Positions 46,700-59,788 are shown, counted from the first letter of the stretch. The stretch is 64,000 nucleotides of DNA from Talpa occidentalis (GCF_014898055.3 NW_023601433.1:47797876-47861875); one strand, 5' to 3'. Made by a program: numbers and translations. Notes: a model not told the origin generated them from the sequence alone.

Positions 46700-48285
46700 G
46701 GAAAGAAAAAGATTAGAAAACTCCTCCCAGATTCTGCTGTATCAGATCAGCAAAGTGTTTTTTGGTTATCTTGTTATAAACCATTTCCTGCAATATCAGG
46801 CACAACCATGTTTAAATTTACAGATAAGATCACATTCCAAAAACAAATATAAGTAACTTGTTCTTTTCATATGCCAGATCCAGAACACAATAAAGCACCT
46901 TTCTTGTCAAAGATGAACATTTTAAATATTAAAATTAGGGAAACTTGAGGTAGTGTATTATATCCAATAAAGGCAATACTGAGGATTTGAGTGTATTGTG
47001 TATGCTTTTACTGGAATACTTTCTCAAATATTTTCATGCAGTTTTAATGGACTCCAGTTTGAAGTGTCCTGAGTTATGAATTTACTTTTGGGACAGATGG
47101 TTCAAGTCTGTCATAGACAATCAGCTTAAGGCCTTCAATAATTTCATTTTAATCCATGCTAGATATTTCTCCATAGCAAAGAATCACTACCGTGAAATTT
47201 GGCAGCAGTAGTAATCTTGTTCACTGCAGGGTTAGCACTAACAGAAGACAGGATATTACAAATGAGATGTAAAGTGTTTTATTGCTGCTGGCTAGGTAAG
47301 CTCTGTGGTACTTGAGGCTATTTCCCACAACCTGTTTCCTACCCTATACCTGATAATCATGGCTAAATCATTTATTTTGTTTCATGTGGATAATAATGTT
47401 GAACTACAGGTCTAATTTGACTAGGAAGTATAATTTGAGGGATTCAGAAATGCATCTCACAGGGAAAAACTCATTTCACTGACCTCACTATAAAGCTTTG
47501 AAATTCATACATATTCACATTTTTGAGTTAAGTTATTCATTCATGAATATGTTGATCTAATTAGTTAACTTGGCAGACAATACTTGCTTGAATGGGATGT
47601 TGGAGAGGGACATTTTGATGGAAAGTAGAGAAAGATCTAGTGTTTGGGATGTTGGGAGGGTATGTTGTGAACACCAAGGTGGAGGGTATTGGGAAACCAG
47701 AAGACAGTAAGGACACCAAGCTCAGGGAGAGAAGGTGCATTCCCCTTAAAAGGAGGGTACTGATAGGGGAGTTAAGGGAGCATAATCTGTGTTGATCAAT
47801 CAAGACATTTATCAATTCACTGGCTTTCCTCTTTCCTTCTAGTGAATATATTTGTCTTTGGTGCTAAGAAGGATGCTAAAAACAGGTGTTATTGAATCTG
47901 CAGAAAGGCAAAATTGGGGCAAGATTTAGAAGAAAATGCACACACATTCAAATGATATCTCTATCACTTGCAAGTTACAAAACTTGGGAATGTTGCTAAC
48001 ATTTTCTAAGCTTCTTTCATATTGACAGTTTTTCCTCAGAATATTGTTACAAATGTTAAATGTCATGTAGGAGATAAATACAACCCTCCTATAAAATGTT
48101 GACTCTGATTAATGTTCCTTTCATTTCCTCTTGGCCCCAAACCACCTTTCCTTCTAAGAAAAAGGATGATATGAAGAGGTGGAGGAAGACTAGAGCTCCT
48201 TGTTTGAGGTGGTTTTCATGGGTGTGTCACCTGAGCAGGTGCCCAGGACCCCATGATAAGAACTTGGGCTGGTTTCATGCACTAC
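46700..48285. other. Non-coding stretch, nothing assigned
   Basis: Unique AT-rich DNA with no recognisable gene. Short frames at 47561-47815 and 48096-48386 have no motif; the second runs into a SINE. Confidence 0.5.
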
Positions 48286-48290
48286 AGTCA

Positions 48291-48604
48291 CCATCTGGAA
48301 ATTCTTTTTTTTTTTTTAAAGATTTATTTATTTATGCATACAAGGGCTGGGGTACAGGCCAGAGATGTGGGCGGGGGGTGGGGTGAGAGGATCCACCAGA
48401 GACAGAGTGGGGAACAGAACAGGCAGACTGACTGAAACATGCTGCTGAGGGGAGCAGCAGGCAAGACAGGAGAGGTCTGCTGTGCCATGTGGGTTGCTCC
48501 CAGGCTGGCTGAGGATCGAACTTGTGCTGCAGAGGCTGCGGATTGCTTCATAGTGCGGTGCTTAACTCCTTGCGCCGCCAGGGAGGCCCCATCTGGAAAT
48601 TCTT
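48291..48604 (-). mobile_element. tRNA-headed SINE (type I)
   Basis: SINE about 48307-48588 on the minus strand. Tail side 'atgcatacaagggctggggt' (type I). The head ends GCGCCGCCAGGGAGGCC. Target duplications ccatctggaaattctt lie at 48291-48306 and 48589-48604. The frames on both strands here are SINE sequence, not genes. Confidence 0.92.
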
Positions 48605-48954
48605 AATATCTTTTGAAATAGTGTCCTGGTGTTCATTTTGGTTTGGGTCTCACAAATTATATCCTGACCAGAGGATGTTTATTTGGTAGCATAGTCCAAT
48701 CTATGCAAGTGTGGGTGCTCTTTTCCTCCACTTTCTGAAAAGATGAACCTCTTGGAGGTGAACCCTAGGCCAATTGCCTGCTGTGGTGATAATAAGGGAA
48801 GTGAATGAGAATGACTCTTATGAAATCCTTTCTCTGGTGTGAACAAATGGAAAAATAGGAATGAAAGAAAAACGCCTTCTACTAAGGTTTACCAGGTCAG
48901 TGAAATAATCTGAAAAGTCCGTATGAATATTTAAGTATATTCCTCTGTTTGTTT

Positions 48955-49306
48955 GGAGTCTTAAAACATACACATAGGGCCTCCCCGGTGGCGCAGTGTT
49001 TGAGCGCTGGGTTGTGAAGCTGCCCGCAGCCTCTGCAGCACCGGTTCGATCCCCGGCTGCTCCCCGGCCACCGGAGGAGGATCCCACATGGTGCGCAGAC
49101 CTCTCCCGCCTCCCGCTGCTCCCCTCAGCAGTGTACTTCGGTCTTTCTGCCTGCTCTGTTCCCCGCTCTGGCTCTGGTGAATTCTCTCACCCTCCCGTGC
49201 TTCTGACTGTACCCAGTGCTTAAATGAATGAATGAATGAATGAATGAATGACTAAATAAATAAATAAACAAACAAACAAACAAAGTGAAGTCTTAAAAAA
49301 AAATAC
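48955..49306 (+). mobile_element. tRNA-headed SINE (type II) with composite microsatellite tail
   Basis: The SINE head starts at 48977 (GGGCCTCCCCGGTGGCGCAG), with B box GGTTCGATCCCC near 49043 and the type II body end 'tctgactgtacccagtgctt'. The tail grades from (AATG)n through (AAAT)n to (AAAC)n between 49224 and 49284. Target duplications resemble ggagtcttaaaacatac and gaagtcttaaaaaaaaatac. Confidence 0.9.
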
Positions 49307-49309
49307 AAA

Positions 49310-51790
49310 TATTCTTCAACACAAATGAAATATAGCTGCCAAAGGATTTAGCTATTTTAGAACACACTTGTTTCTCTTACATTTCATTGATATTTAAACA
49401 CAGTCCTTTGGAGTGAAAATTCCCTTATCGAATTTAATTTATTCATATTCTTAGACTGACTATTGGCATGTTCTTTATAACAGGTTATGCTGAAGCTCTA
49501 AATTCTAAGAGGAAGGCACTTTGGAATATTTTTACTGAAGAGATGTGGGTGATTTCAATAAGCTTCACCATTTATTATGCCTAATTTAAGCTCAGCATCC
49601 TAAAAAACTTTTTTCTGATATGAATTACATAATACAAATACTAGAAGTCACTGTGCTTTTGATGTGTGTGACTCCTAGGTCCATCCCATGATTTGTGATA
49701 CAATGTGGAAGCCACGAGAAATGAGAATTGCTCAAGAAAGGGCCAGAATCAAAACTAAGATTTAGAACCATTTAACAGAACTGATAAGGTTCTTCATGAC
49801 ATTGAAAGCAATCATGCTATAAAATATAAGTAGCTGCTTTTGCAGAGTCTCTTTACTTTATGTCTGGAGAAAATTTCAAAGACCTGAAAAGGCATGAAGA
49901 TAAGTGTGAGCTCGGGAGCCCTCTTAGCTCCACAGTTTTCCCTATAGCTCTGTGACTTTGCTTCCTGTCAGAGACCAAGCAGTTTGCGAGTGGACAAAGA
50001 GAGAGAAAAATGGGACTCTTTACTGGTTAGTCACCCCTAACCGAGGTTTATCACCTATAAAATGGAGCTCAGTGTTAGAGGAAAAAAAGGAAGTAGGTGA
50101 AAGATTTTATTTTGATTTTCCTTTAGATTTCTCACCAGACTGAGGATTAAAAAGTCAAAATTATCATGAAAAAGCCTAATTAATCACTGGATACTATCAC
50201 CACAGACCTATTTACCATAGTTCAAAAAAATTCTGAGCATGTTGTCTGAAGTCAAAGCAGTCTGGGAAAGCATCTAAATTTTTAACTAAATGAATTAGTG
50301 GACATGAAAGGACATTGCAAAGTATAAAGTGGCATTTAATTGCCTGGTAATATTATTAATTAAACTCAATTAATATTCTATTTGTTACTGGCATCTTTTA
50401 TGAGAAATATGCAATTGTTCTTAGATATACTACTTAACTGAAGGATAAATGTAGTTTTTATCAGGGAAGGAAAACAAATTAGAAACAACTGAAAACCAGG
50501 GAAGCAGAATTACTGTGCAATTCAGAAAAAAAGTGATGGTGGTTAAAAATCCACTCATGCCTAATTTTTAAAAGAGGGAAAATTTTACACTGGAATGCTG
50601 ACAAGTCAACAGTAGCCTATCAACTGGTTTGAAAAATGGAGAGCAAAGTCAATGTGATGTTGCTAGGTGTGTGCTCAGATTCTCAAAAAACTTCTCATTT
50701 CTTATAAGAATGGAATAGTATTTTGGTTTAGCAAATACTAGTGAATTTATTTACTTATTCATTTTAATTAGCATGAGTGTTCTCAGAAGAAGACTAAGTC
50801 AGAAAGAGCACAGATGCAGACAACTAGAAAATGATTAGGAAGCCAATATTTGCTTTTTTTTGCTATGTGGGTGAAATAATGGCTACCTAATGCTACTCAG
50901 ACAAGAAAACGTTTTATATGACCAAGACAATTCCTAATTAGGGCTTAAATCTAAAAGAACCACAGATGACCAATAAAAATTTATAGCAAAAGATAAAATT
51001 TCTTTCAGAAGACAAATGAGCGAAGACTCTGACAGCAAAGAAAGTGAAAAAATCTCCTTTGGAAAAAGGACACCGGATGTGCCTTTCTTCAAGGGTCACG
51101 TCCCAAAGGAGACTGTCCCTGATAGGTCATCGCTTCACAAACATGCAAGATTGGTTGCTGCCAATTCTCAGGTGTTGACTTCAACCCCAAAATGGAGGGG
51201 CTCTGAGGGGTCAGATAAGATACAACCTTGTAGTTTATTAAATGGGTCAGAAGGAAGGAGATGGAATCTGTGGTCTTTGAGATGAAAGCCCCCTGGGTTT
51301 CCCTCACAACAGAACCACTTCATCAACTTTCCTAAAGTGGAATCAGACTTAAAACTAGAGGAATGGAAGGAAAACACTTTTGGTGCTTGAGAAAAGGGAC
51401 GGTTTGATTAATGTACAGCAAGGGAGTGAACCAGTTCTCAGGGAAAAGAATCTTTGATCAATGGTACGAAGAAGCATCTTTCAAACCCACCAGATTCCAG
51501 CCACTTTCAAAGGAACAAAAAGGAGCTAATTCAGAGCACAGCTGTTATTATTAAAAACAAAAAAAAAAAATAACAAGGAAAAAAACCTGTGAAATGTCTC
51601 AAATGGATTACCTAGAACTGCAGCAAATGAATGTTTCTCATTACAATTTACCTCAAAACTGAAGGGACAATGTCTGGCTCACTGTATTGGATAATTCTAG
51701 GTCTTCTAGGAGAGCTAAGGGAGATTTTGCTATTGGTTTTTCTTTTTCCTCTAGAGCAGTGCCTGTGTTTGTGTGCTGGGTGAACATCCT
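49310..51790. other. Unique stretch, one weak exon-like segment
   Basis: Little recognisable repeat. At 50999-51010 a pyrimidine-rich TTTCTTTCAG precedes an open frame of 89 codons (51016-51285) rich in Ser, Lys and Glu. I do not recognise the protein; the frame may be chance. Confidence 0.4.
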
Positions 51791-52049
51791 CTAAAAAAAC
51801 AAACAACAACAGGGCCTCCCTGGTGGTGCAGCGGTTGAGCGCTGGGTTGCGAAGCTGCCCGCAGCCTCTACAGTGCCAGTTTGATCCCTGGCTGCTCCCC
51901 GGCCACCCAAGGAGGGTCCCACATGGCACGCAGACCTCTCCTGCCGCCCGCTGCTCCCCTCATCAGTGTACTTCGGTCCCTCTGCCTGCTCTGCTGGCTT
52001 GGTGAATTTGCTCACCCTCCCGCGCTTCTGACTGTACCCAGTGCTTGCA

Positions 52050-52080
<31 letters not shown>

Positions 52081-52115
52081 ATCTTTAAAAACAACAACAA
52101 CAACAAAAACACCAC
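51790..52115 (+). mobile_element. tRNA-headed SINE (type II)
   Basis: Head at about 51812 (GGGCCTCCCTGGTGGTGCAG), then CGGTTGAGCGCTGGGTTGCG, body end 'tctgactgtacccagtgctt', tail (AAAT)n at about 52047-52083, then (AAC)n. The flanks share A/C-rich (AAC)n sequence (aaacaaacaacaac and aaaaacaacaacaac), which is the likely target duplication. A stretch of about 20 bp of the body near 51990-52000 is missing. Confidence 0.88.
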
Positions 52116-52119
52116 CACC

Positions 52120-55100
52120 AAATTGACCTATCAAATATTAGGAATGAAGCTGATTTTGATTCTACTGTGTGCAGAACACTCTCACATGGGTTATCTGCTT
52201 TAAACAGTATTTCTTTTCTGAGAATTTGTGCTCTACGAAATTAGAGAAAACATGGATGCTTTGTGCTTACATTAACAACTGACGGGCTTTTGAGAGCAAG
52301 TAATCATTTCATCTTATGTACTTGTGCAAGTTTGTCCAAATGGATCCTTTTGAACTTAAATGTCAGTTTTCATATTAGTTTTTTTCTTGAAACATATTGA
52401 CTCTTAATTACTTTCTCTCTGTTTAATAGCCAAGCTTTAATTTAAAGATTTTGGATGTTTGACTTATCTGTTCTAATCCTTCTTATGAAGTATTGCACAT
52501 ACATGCAGAATTTCTTTTAACTATTTATGGCTTCTCTTCAGAAGAAATGAAGGTATTAAATCCAAGAACTGACTTCTTCACTCTGTGAGTCTACATGGGT
52601 CATCCATGACAGGATGTTAAAATATTACTGACTGTTGCATTGGCTTACTTTTTCTTTTTTTTATTTCTTGCTACTTATCTGGTTGATCTACTAGTGCAAT
52701 TTCAAAACTTTTAATGAGCTGCAAAGTTCTTCAGCAAAGCTAAACAATATTGGTAAATCTTGTTCTCTCCTGCCATTCAGAAAAAGGAAATGTTATTGCA
52801 TTATTACATATTACATAACTGTTGAGTGAAATAAGAGTCATAACTAGTAGAGGTACTGTATTGGATGACTGCCTGTGATGAGAAGTCACTAGCAATGATT
52901 CTCTATTGCCATTTGTCCTGCTGGATGTCTGATCTGCAGTATATCTCAGGCTATGACCAAGTCCTCCAAGTCCTTGGGAAGATGTAACTAAGGACTCTTC
53001 CAATCACAGTCTGTAGTCAAAGTAAGCTGTAAGCTGTGACTAAAGAGTGCAAGGACAGCATCCTACTTGATTAGCACATCTGTGACCCCACCTGAGGAAC
53101 AGGCTCCTCAGATTGAGTTAGAAGGGAACCCCTGTGGCTTATTGAGCTGCTCCAGCTTGATGTAGACAGTGTCTGAATTGCAGTGAAACACTGTGCCACA
53201 GAAAGGTTCATTTCTGTTGACTTTTACATGCAATTCCTAGTCTGAGCTGGTCAGCATTTCCCCAAGGATTGGTTGGTATCTTCATATGATTTTCTGCTCT
53301 GTTTCCTGGGGTGTCACTTGTCAGTATACTGCTGAGAGAGCATAAATCAGTGACAGCTCTCAGTCCTTTATCTCTAGTCAAGGTCTCTGACTGAGCCAAG
53401 GGCCTCTGGTTCATAAGCAAATGTATTGATCAGGGCCTGCTGGAGTCTGGTCTTAATGCATATGCTGAAATGGAGTTTGACATTAAATGTAGAGCTAAAT
53501 AGTCATTTTCTTCTGTGGGATAGAATAAAATCACTCAGGAAGCATTTGGGATTAAAGATCACAATAGCTGAAAAGCTATGGAAGAAAAAAATAAGTTTTT
53601 CAGAATTGATTGCAATATTTCTAAAGCTATTTTTTATCTTTTCACAAAATCACACTTTCCATTTGGACTTGTCAGTATTAGCTTTTAGTGAATGTATTTT
53701 TACGGTTCTTTTTGATTAATGGAAAGGAGTCATTTTATTTTTCTTCACTGTAATAAAAATCAAGCTGTCTCATGGTGCCCTTCAAAATAGAAATCAAGAG
53801 ATGATTTGAATAGAATATTAATATTGCTCTTTTAAACTTCTGCTTTTTCACCACTTTAATAGACTAAATTTTAAGCTGATCTTCTCTGTAGAATGCAATC
53901 TACATTTTGTGATCACAATCTTTCATACATTCTTTCTATTTACAGATAGCAGAGGGAAACTAGGCTGCTACTCCTTTGTGTTGTGTGTGTGCTTGAATAG
54001 GCCAGACAATGTGTGATTAGATGAATTTGGACATCTCAATCATCTTATTGTAGCTATTGTTAGAGTTTAGAATTCATGGGGCACAATTTTTAAATCAAGA
54101 ATATAGAATGGATTTTTCTCTTTTTAAAAAGATATCTCTTTTCTAGTGATAAGACTTTTTAGAATCAGGCCATGATCTGTAACTTAATGTAGTATACTTT
54201 GCTATACATTGATTTAATTTAATCCCATCCAACATCAAATCATAAAAATTTTGCCAATTATGATATTTTCCAGGAGCTCTGAAGCCCCCTCAGAATCTTT
54301 AGCAGGCTCTGTTTAGGATTATTTTATTGGCTTTCCTTTAACATCTTTTTTATCTAACATTCTGAAGGTTTTCTGCCACTGTGTTTGCACAACTTATTTC
54401 ACTAAAACAGTATCTGTCAACCCTTTTTCCATTAATATCCTTCCTTCTGTAAGCCATGTTAAACATATTTTCTTAATTTTATTATTGTCCCATGAAATTT
54501 TGATACCTTAGGTATGGCGTATATCTGTTTGACCACAAACCATTATATTAGCTAAATTTTCATTTTTTTCTTTTGCTTACAAAGAACCAGTTTTCATCAC
54601 CTTGGGTTAATATTACTACCCCCACCCAATCTCCCATAAACACAATTTTGTACTGAGATATACACACAATACTCTATTAACAAATATTATATTTTGTCTC
54701 CTTAAGGCACTATGCATATATTAATGCCTTCTAAAATGATTACTGATTGAAATATACTTATTGTATTTAATGTATATTTGCATTAAAAGATGATATCTAT
54801 TGTATGTTTATCTCCTCCTGGTAATGTTGGCACCATGATTGTTGGATTATTATGGGCTTTGAAGCTATAGGTGGCTTTAAGCTGGACATGAGACAACTGC
54901 TCTTGGTCTATAGGTGTATCATCAGAATTTAGCACAATCCTATATGGAAATGAAAATGACTTTACCTAAACCTAGCCTGTGTGAGTTTTCCATAATGGCT
55001 TCAAGTTAAGAAAGATTTTCTCCCTTCTAGTCTCCCTCCTAATCTTTACACTTGACCTTCATGTATGATGCAGTTTCCCTTTCTCCACCTCAGTGGTATG

Positions 55101-55315
55101 ATGTTGAATTTTTCTATAATAGGGCAGTATATGATGATCTAGGTGACATCTTCACAGTAAACCTAGTTGTGAAGTTCAATTATTGCTTCTTACACTTCCT
55201 TCTTTGTATGGTTTGATGGATCTACTTCAAAGACAATTCAGTTGATGTAATCTAGCCAATGGCCAAAATGAGGAAATGAGACACTCTGTTCTTCAATGGT
55301 CATAGATGTATTTTA
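52120..55315. other. Non-coding stretch, nothing assigned
   Basis: Unique AT-rich DNA without recognised genes or repeats. The 97-codon frame at 53426-53719 has no motif that I know. Confidence 0.5.
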
Positions 55316-55324
55316 AGCATCCAG

Positions 55325-55622
55325 GTTTTGGGATGGGGTTGACAAACTATGGCCTGGGGATCAGATGTGAATGCTTTTTCTATTTATGAATGGTTAAAAA
55401 GAGAATACTTCAAAACATGTGAAAATCTTATATAATTCAAATTTCAGTGTCCATCAATAAAATTTTATTGTAACACATCATACTCATTTATTCATGTATT
55501 TTCTCTGCCAGCTTTTGTGTTACAACAGCACAGTTACATATTTGTGACAGAGACCATATGGCCTACAAAGTCTAAGTTATGTACTAGTTGGTCCTTTTAC
55601 AGAAAAAGTTTGTCCCTGTTTT
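55325..55622 (+). mobile_element. hAT-type DNA transposon remnant
   Basis: Ends resemble terminal inverted repeats: GGGTTGACAAACTATGGCC at the left (about 55335) and the complement of it, AAAAAGTTTGTCCCTG, at the right (about 55606). The interior matches the familiar mammalian hAT non-autonomous repeat: 'caaatttcagtgtccatcaa' then 'taaaattttattgtaacaca' and 'gacagagaccatatggccta'. No transposase. Confidence 0.7.
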
Positions 55623-55634
55623 AGATTACTGAGA

Positions 55635-56305
55635 AGGGACGGACTATATAGTCTTCGGTCTTGTTTTCTGTAACTGAACTTTGCTTACTACTGAGAGGCA
55701 ATGAATTAAAAGTTATTGTCCCTGTATGTTGCTTTGGGAAAGATGGTCATTTTAACATTATTAATTTTCCAATACATGAGCATGTGATAACTATTCATTT
55801 CCTTCTGTCTTCTTACAGCTTTCATGATAAGCTATCTAGGTTATTTCACCTCCTTTGTTAAACTACTCCGAGGTACTTAATTCTTTTTGATGCGATTGTA
55901 AATGGGATTGCTTCCTTGATTCTTTCTCTTTCAGATTGTTGTTTGCATATAGGAACAGCAACAGACTTTTGTATATTGATTTTGTAGCCAGCCACTTTAG
56001 TTCTGATTTAGTGATTCTAAGAGTTTTCAGTGGTATCTTTAGAGATTTCTATGTATATTAGCAAGTCATCTGCAAATAGCGATAGTTTTCTTTACAAATT
56101 TGGATTCCTTTTATTTCTTTTGTTTGTCAAATACTCTAACTAGGACTTCAATTTGTGTCGAATAATAGTGATGAGAGTGTGCCTCCTTGTCTTGCACATG
56201 ATCTTACAGGAAACATTTTCAGTTTTTCACCACTGATCATAATGTTAGCTGTGGGTTTGTTGATAATTTATATTGAAGTATACTCCATCTATTCCATTTT
56301 ATTGA
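55635..56305 (-). mobile_element. Old L1 reverse-transcriptase segment, inverted
   Basis: Minus-strand L1 ORF2 sequence: 'ttgattttgtagccagccac' (55977), 'gcaagtcatctgcaaatagc' (56062, the FADD region), 'ctccttgtcttgcacatgat' (56182) and 'gttagctgtgggtttgttga' (56244). It joins plus-strand L1 of the same age at about 56310, as in a 5'-inverted L1 insertion. Confidence 0.75.
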
Positions 56306-56309
56306 CAGT

Positions 56310-57790
56310 TTTCAAAATCCAAAATCAAAATTAAGGAAATAATTCCTTAACTTATTCAAAGAAATAGAGAAGCATTACTGAAATTTATATGGAGCTATAA
56401 AGGACGCCAAATAGGCAAAAGAATCCTGAAAAAATGAACAAAACCCTTAGATTTCAAATTTTATTGTACAAAACTATAATAATCAAAATATAGAATAAAA
56501 ATAGACATACAGTGCCCAGAAATAAACTCATACTTATATAGATAGTTAATATATGAAAAGAAATCTAGAGGGTACAATAGAGAATGGATAGTCTAGTCAA
56601 TATCTGTGTTGGCAAAATTGAACAGCCACACACAATGAAGCAAGCCCACTATCTCACCTCACACCTAAATTAATTAAAAATAGATCAAAGAATTGGATAC
56701 AAGACCTGAAACCATAAAGAATTCATAGAAGAATGCAGGAAAAGTACTTGCAAAATCGACTTCAGTGATGTCTTTGGGAACTTGACTCCATTGGCAAGGG
56801 AAACAAAATACAAAGTAAACAAAAGGGACTATATCAAATGAAAAAGCTTCTTCACGAGTGGAAGGAGCTATCATTAAAATGAAAAGACACCATACTGAAT
56901 GGGAGAAGATATTTGCACATCATATATCTGATCAGAGCTAATGTCCAAGATCTACAGAGAACTCATACAACTTAACAAAAATAAACCAATTCAATCAAAA
57001 AATGTACATATAAGCTAAAAAGACACTTCTCAAGAGAAGACCTACAGATAGCCAATAGGAACACGAAAAAAAATGTTCATCATCATTAATCATCTGGGAA
57101 ATGCAAGCCAAAACCACAATTAGATGCCACCTCACTCCAATGAGAATGGCTTATTTTGAAAGATCAGAAACAATAGTTGGTGAGCCTGTGAAAACAAAAC
57201 ACTATGGACAATTCTTAAAATGTTTAAAAATAGATCTATCACGTGATCTAGCATTTTTATCCCATATATATATCTGAAGAATATAAATATACTAAGTCGA
57301 AGGGATATACATGCATTCCTAAGTTCAGTACAATAATATTTACAATAGCAAAATTATGGAACAAAACCTATGTGCCCAATAATAGCTGATAAAGAAGATA
57401 TAGTGGAATACAACTCAGCTATAAAAAAATGAAATGAAATCTTGGCATTTGCAACGATGTGGACAGAACTGGAGAGGATTATGCTAAGCAAAATAAGTCA
57501 GAAGAAAACAAATAACAGATGATTTCACTTTGTATGTGGAATACAAAGAAATGAAGCAAGGAACAGACAAGCAAACCAAAACAAACCCTTGAGATCTGAC
57601 TGCAGAACTGAGGTTACTGAAAGGGTAGGGGAGATGGAGTGGGAATAAAGTAAGGAGGAGGCCAAAGTTAGAGGATTATTTGTGTTTGGGTGGTAGACGT
57701 GGTGTGATAACATACACTTGTAGAGGTGTGAGCCTCTACTCTTAAAACATATACAGTGTTGTAATCCAACATTACCTTAATAAACATAAT
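56310..57790 (+). mobile_element. Old L1, ORF2 C-terminal part and 3' end
   Basis: Plus-strand L1 from the ORF2 middle region ('agaagcattactgaaattta' near 56368, 'atgggagaagatatttgcac' near 56900) to a 3' end near 57785. The C-terminal landmark is 'ataaaaaaatgaaatgaaat' then 'aacgatgtggacagaactgg' (57420-57475). All frames broken. Confidence 0.78.
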
Positions 57791-57799
57791 TTTAAGAAA

Positions 57800-58735
57800 T
57801 GTTACAGCTCCTGATATGTTCATAGAGTGGGTGTATGCTTTCTGCCTATTAAGGTAGAAACATATTTATAAACACTGTATTGAGCTGCGAGTAATCATAT
57901 CCCCTCTTATGGAGGTTGAAACACTTAATGGGAGCATGTTATCTGTTTGCCATATAAAGCCATGACCATAAGCACACACATTTGGAGGGGCAAAGTAACA
58001 AGCTATTGAACTTCAGGATTAGTTGTTACTGAGCTTCCCTTTAACTATTTGCCATTTGTTCATTCATTTCATCATCTTCCAACATACTCTAATGGACGTG
58101 AGGAGAAAACATCAAGAGTTTAAGATGTCTGAAATTTGATAGTGATAGGAGAATCTAGTACTAACTTCATTATCAGCAAACATCTCTATAATTTTACCAC
58201 AACAATGAGTTTTACACAGTCACAGTATCTGGATATGTATGTACCTGAAAGTGCAAAGTGTTAACTTCACCTACAAGCCTGTTTGGGGTTCATTAGAGTA
58301 GGTATATACGCGTCTCCTGAGAATATGAATCAGTGTGGCAACAATTTTTTTTATATAGTAGATTAAAAATGTTTGAAGGAATATTTGTTCCCTAATTACT
58401 TTTCAAATGTATAGAGAAGACTGTGCTGACTTCAGCTGTCAATCTGTATTTAGAAATGTCACTAATAATTTGTAGCCTGGAAGTGTCTGGCTTATGGACC
58501 TGGTATTAATTGGATCCACTGATTTCTGAAAAACCCCTACCTGTCATCAGTTCAGCAGTGGGTATGATATTGAAGCTCTAATGAACCCAAGATTAACTTT
58601 AGATAGACAATCTGTTTTTTTTTTTTTTAATTACTAGGAAAAAAATTTGTATTATTAGGGAGGGAGCTTAATTATTTTATAGTCTCTTGTAAACTTTCAT
58701 TAGGATCCAACTGTTTTAGTAGGGCTTCAAGATTT
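57800..58735. other. Non-coding stretch, nothing assigned
   Basis: Unique DNA with no recognisable gene. T run near 58615-58629. Confidence 0.5.
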
Positions 58736-58843
58736 ATCTTCAATGGCACCATATTCTTGTAGAAAGGTAGACCTGGATGGCATTATGTTAAATGAAGTAA
58801 GTCAGACAGAGAAAGACAGACACTGTATGATCTCACTTTTATA

Positions 58844-59135
58844 TGGAATCTTTTTAAAAATTTATTTATTTATGCATACAAGAACTGGGGTACAGGCCAG
58901 AGGTGCAGAGTGGGTGAGAGGATTCACCAGAGACAGAGTGGGGAACAGAACAGGCAGAATGACTGAAATACACTGCTGAGGGGAGCAGCGGGCAAGATAG
59001 GAGAGGTCTGCTGTGCCATATGGGTTAGCTCCCTGGCTGGCCGGGGATCGAACTCGTGCTGCAGAGCCTTCAGATAGGTTCACAGTGCTGTTCTTAACCC
59101 CTTGTGCCACCAGGGAAGCCCTTGTTTGGAATCTT
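58844..59135 (-). mobile_element. tRNA-headed SINE (type I), first of three
   Basis: SINE about 58853-59121 on the minus strand, tail side 'gcatacaagaactggggtac', head CCACCAGGGAAGCCC. Target duplications tggaatctt at 58844-58852 and 59127-59135. Inserted in an L1. Confidence 0.88.
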
Positions 59136-59139
59136 ATAA

Positions 59140-59450
59140 AGAAAATAAAACACAGCCTCCCTGGTGGTGCAAGGTATTAAGACGCCACCTATGAGGCTAG
59201 CTTCAGCCACTGCAGTATGAGTTCGATCCCCGGCCAGGGAGATATTCACATGGTGCAGCAGATCTCACCTGCTGCTCCCCTCAACAGTGTATTTCAGTCA
59301 ATTCACCTGTTCTGTTCCCCACTCTGTCTCTGGTGAAGAATCCTCTCACTTCCCCACCCTGCCTCTGGCCAGTGCCCGAGTTCTTGTATGCATAAATAAA
59401 TAAATCTTTAATAAAAAAAGCATGAATAAATAAATCTTTAAAAAAATAAA
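59140..59450 (+). mobile_element. tRNA-headed SINE (type I), second of three
   Basis: Plus-strand copy starting at about 59153 (GCCTCCCTGGTGGTGCAAGG then TATTAAGACGCC), B box GTTCGATCCCC near 59221, body end 'cctctggccagtgcccgagt'. Its tail is partly duplicated: the unit GCATAAATAAATAAATCTTT (59389) returns as GCATGAATAAATAAATCTTT (59420). Target duplications resemble aaaataaaaca (about 59143 and 59443). Confidence 0.85.
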
Positions 59451-59788
59451 ACATAACTTAGAGAAAGAGATCAGACTTGGTGGTTACCAGAGACAGAGTG
59501 TGGTGATGAGGAGGGGAGGAATTAAAGGAAGATGGTCCAAAGGTACAAGCTTCAATTTCTAAGATAATTAACTACCATGGATATAATGCACAGCATGATA
59601 ACTAGAGTTTACAATGCTGTATAATATATATATAGGAAAGTTTATGAGAAAGTAGATCCTACAAGTTCTTATCACTAGGAGAATTTTTTTTCTTATGGTA
59701 TCTATCTGAGAATATGGATGTTAGCTGAACATACTATGATAAACATTTCACAACATCTGTTGTACACCTTAAACTTAATACAGTAATA

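Noticed and set aside
48977..49060. tRNA-like head that might be scored as a tRNA gene
   Set aside because: A and B boxes are present, but the sequence belongs to a SINE with body, tail and target duplications and lacks a clear tRNA fold.
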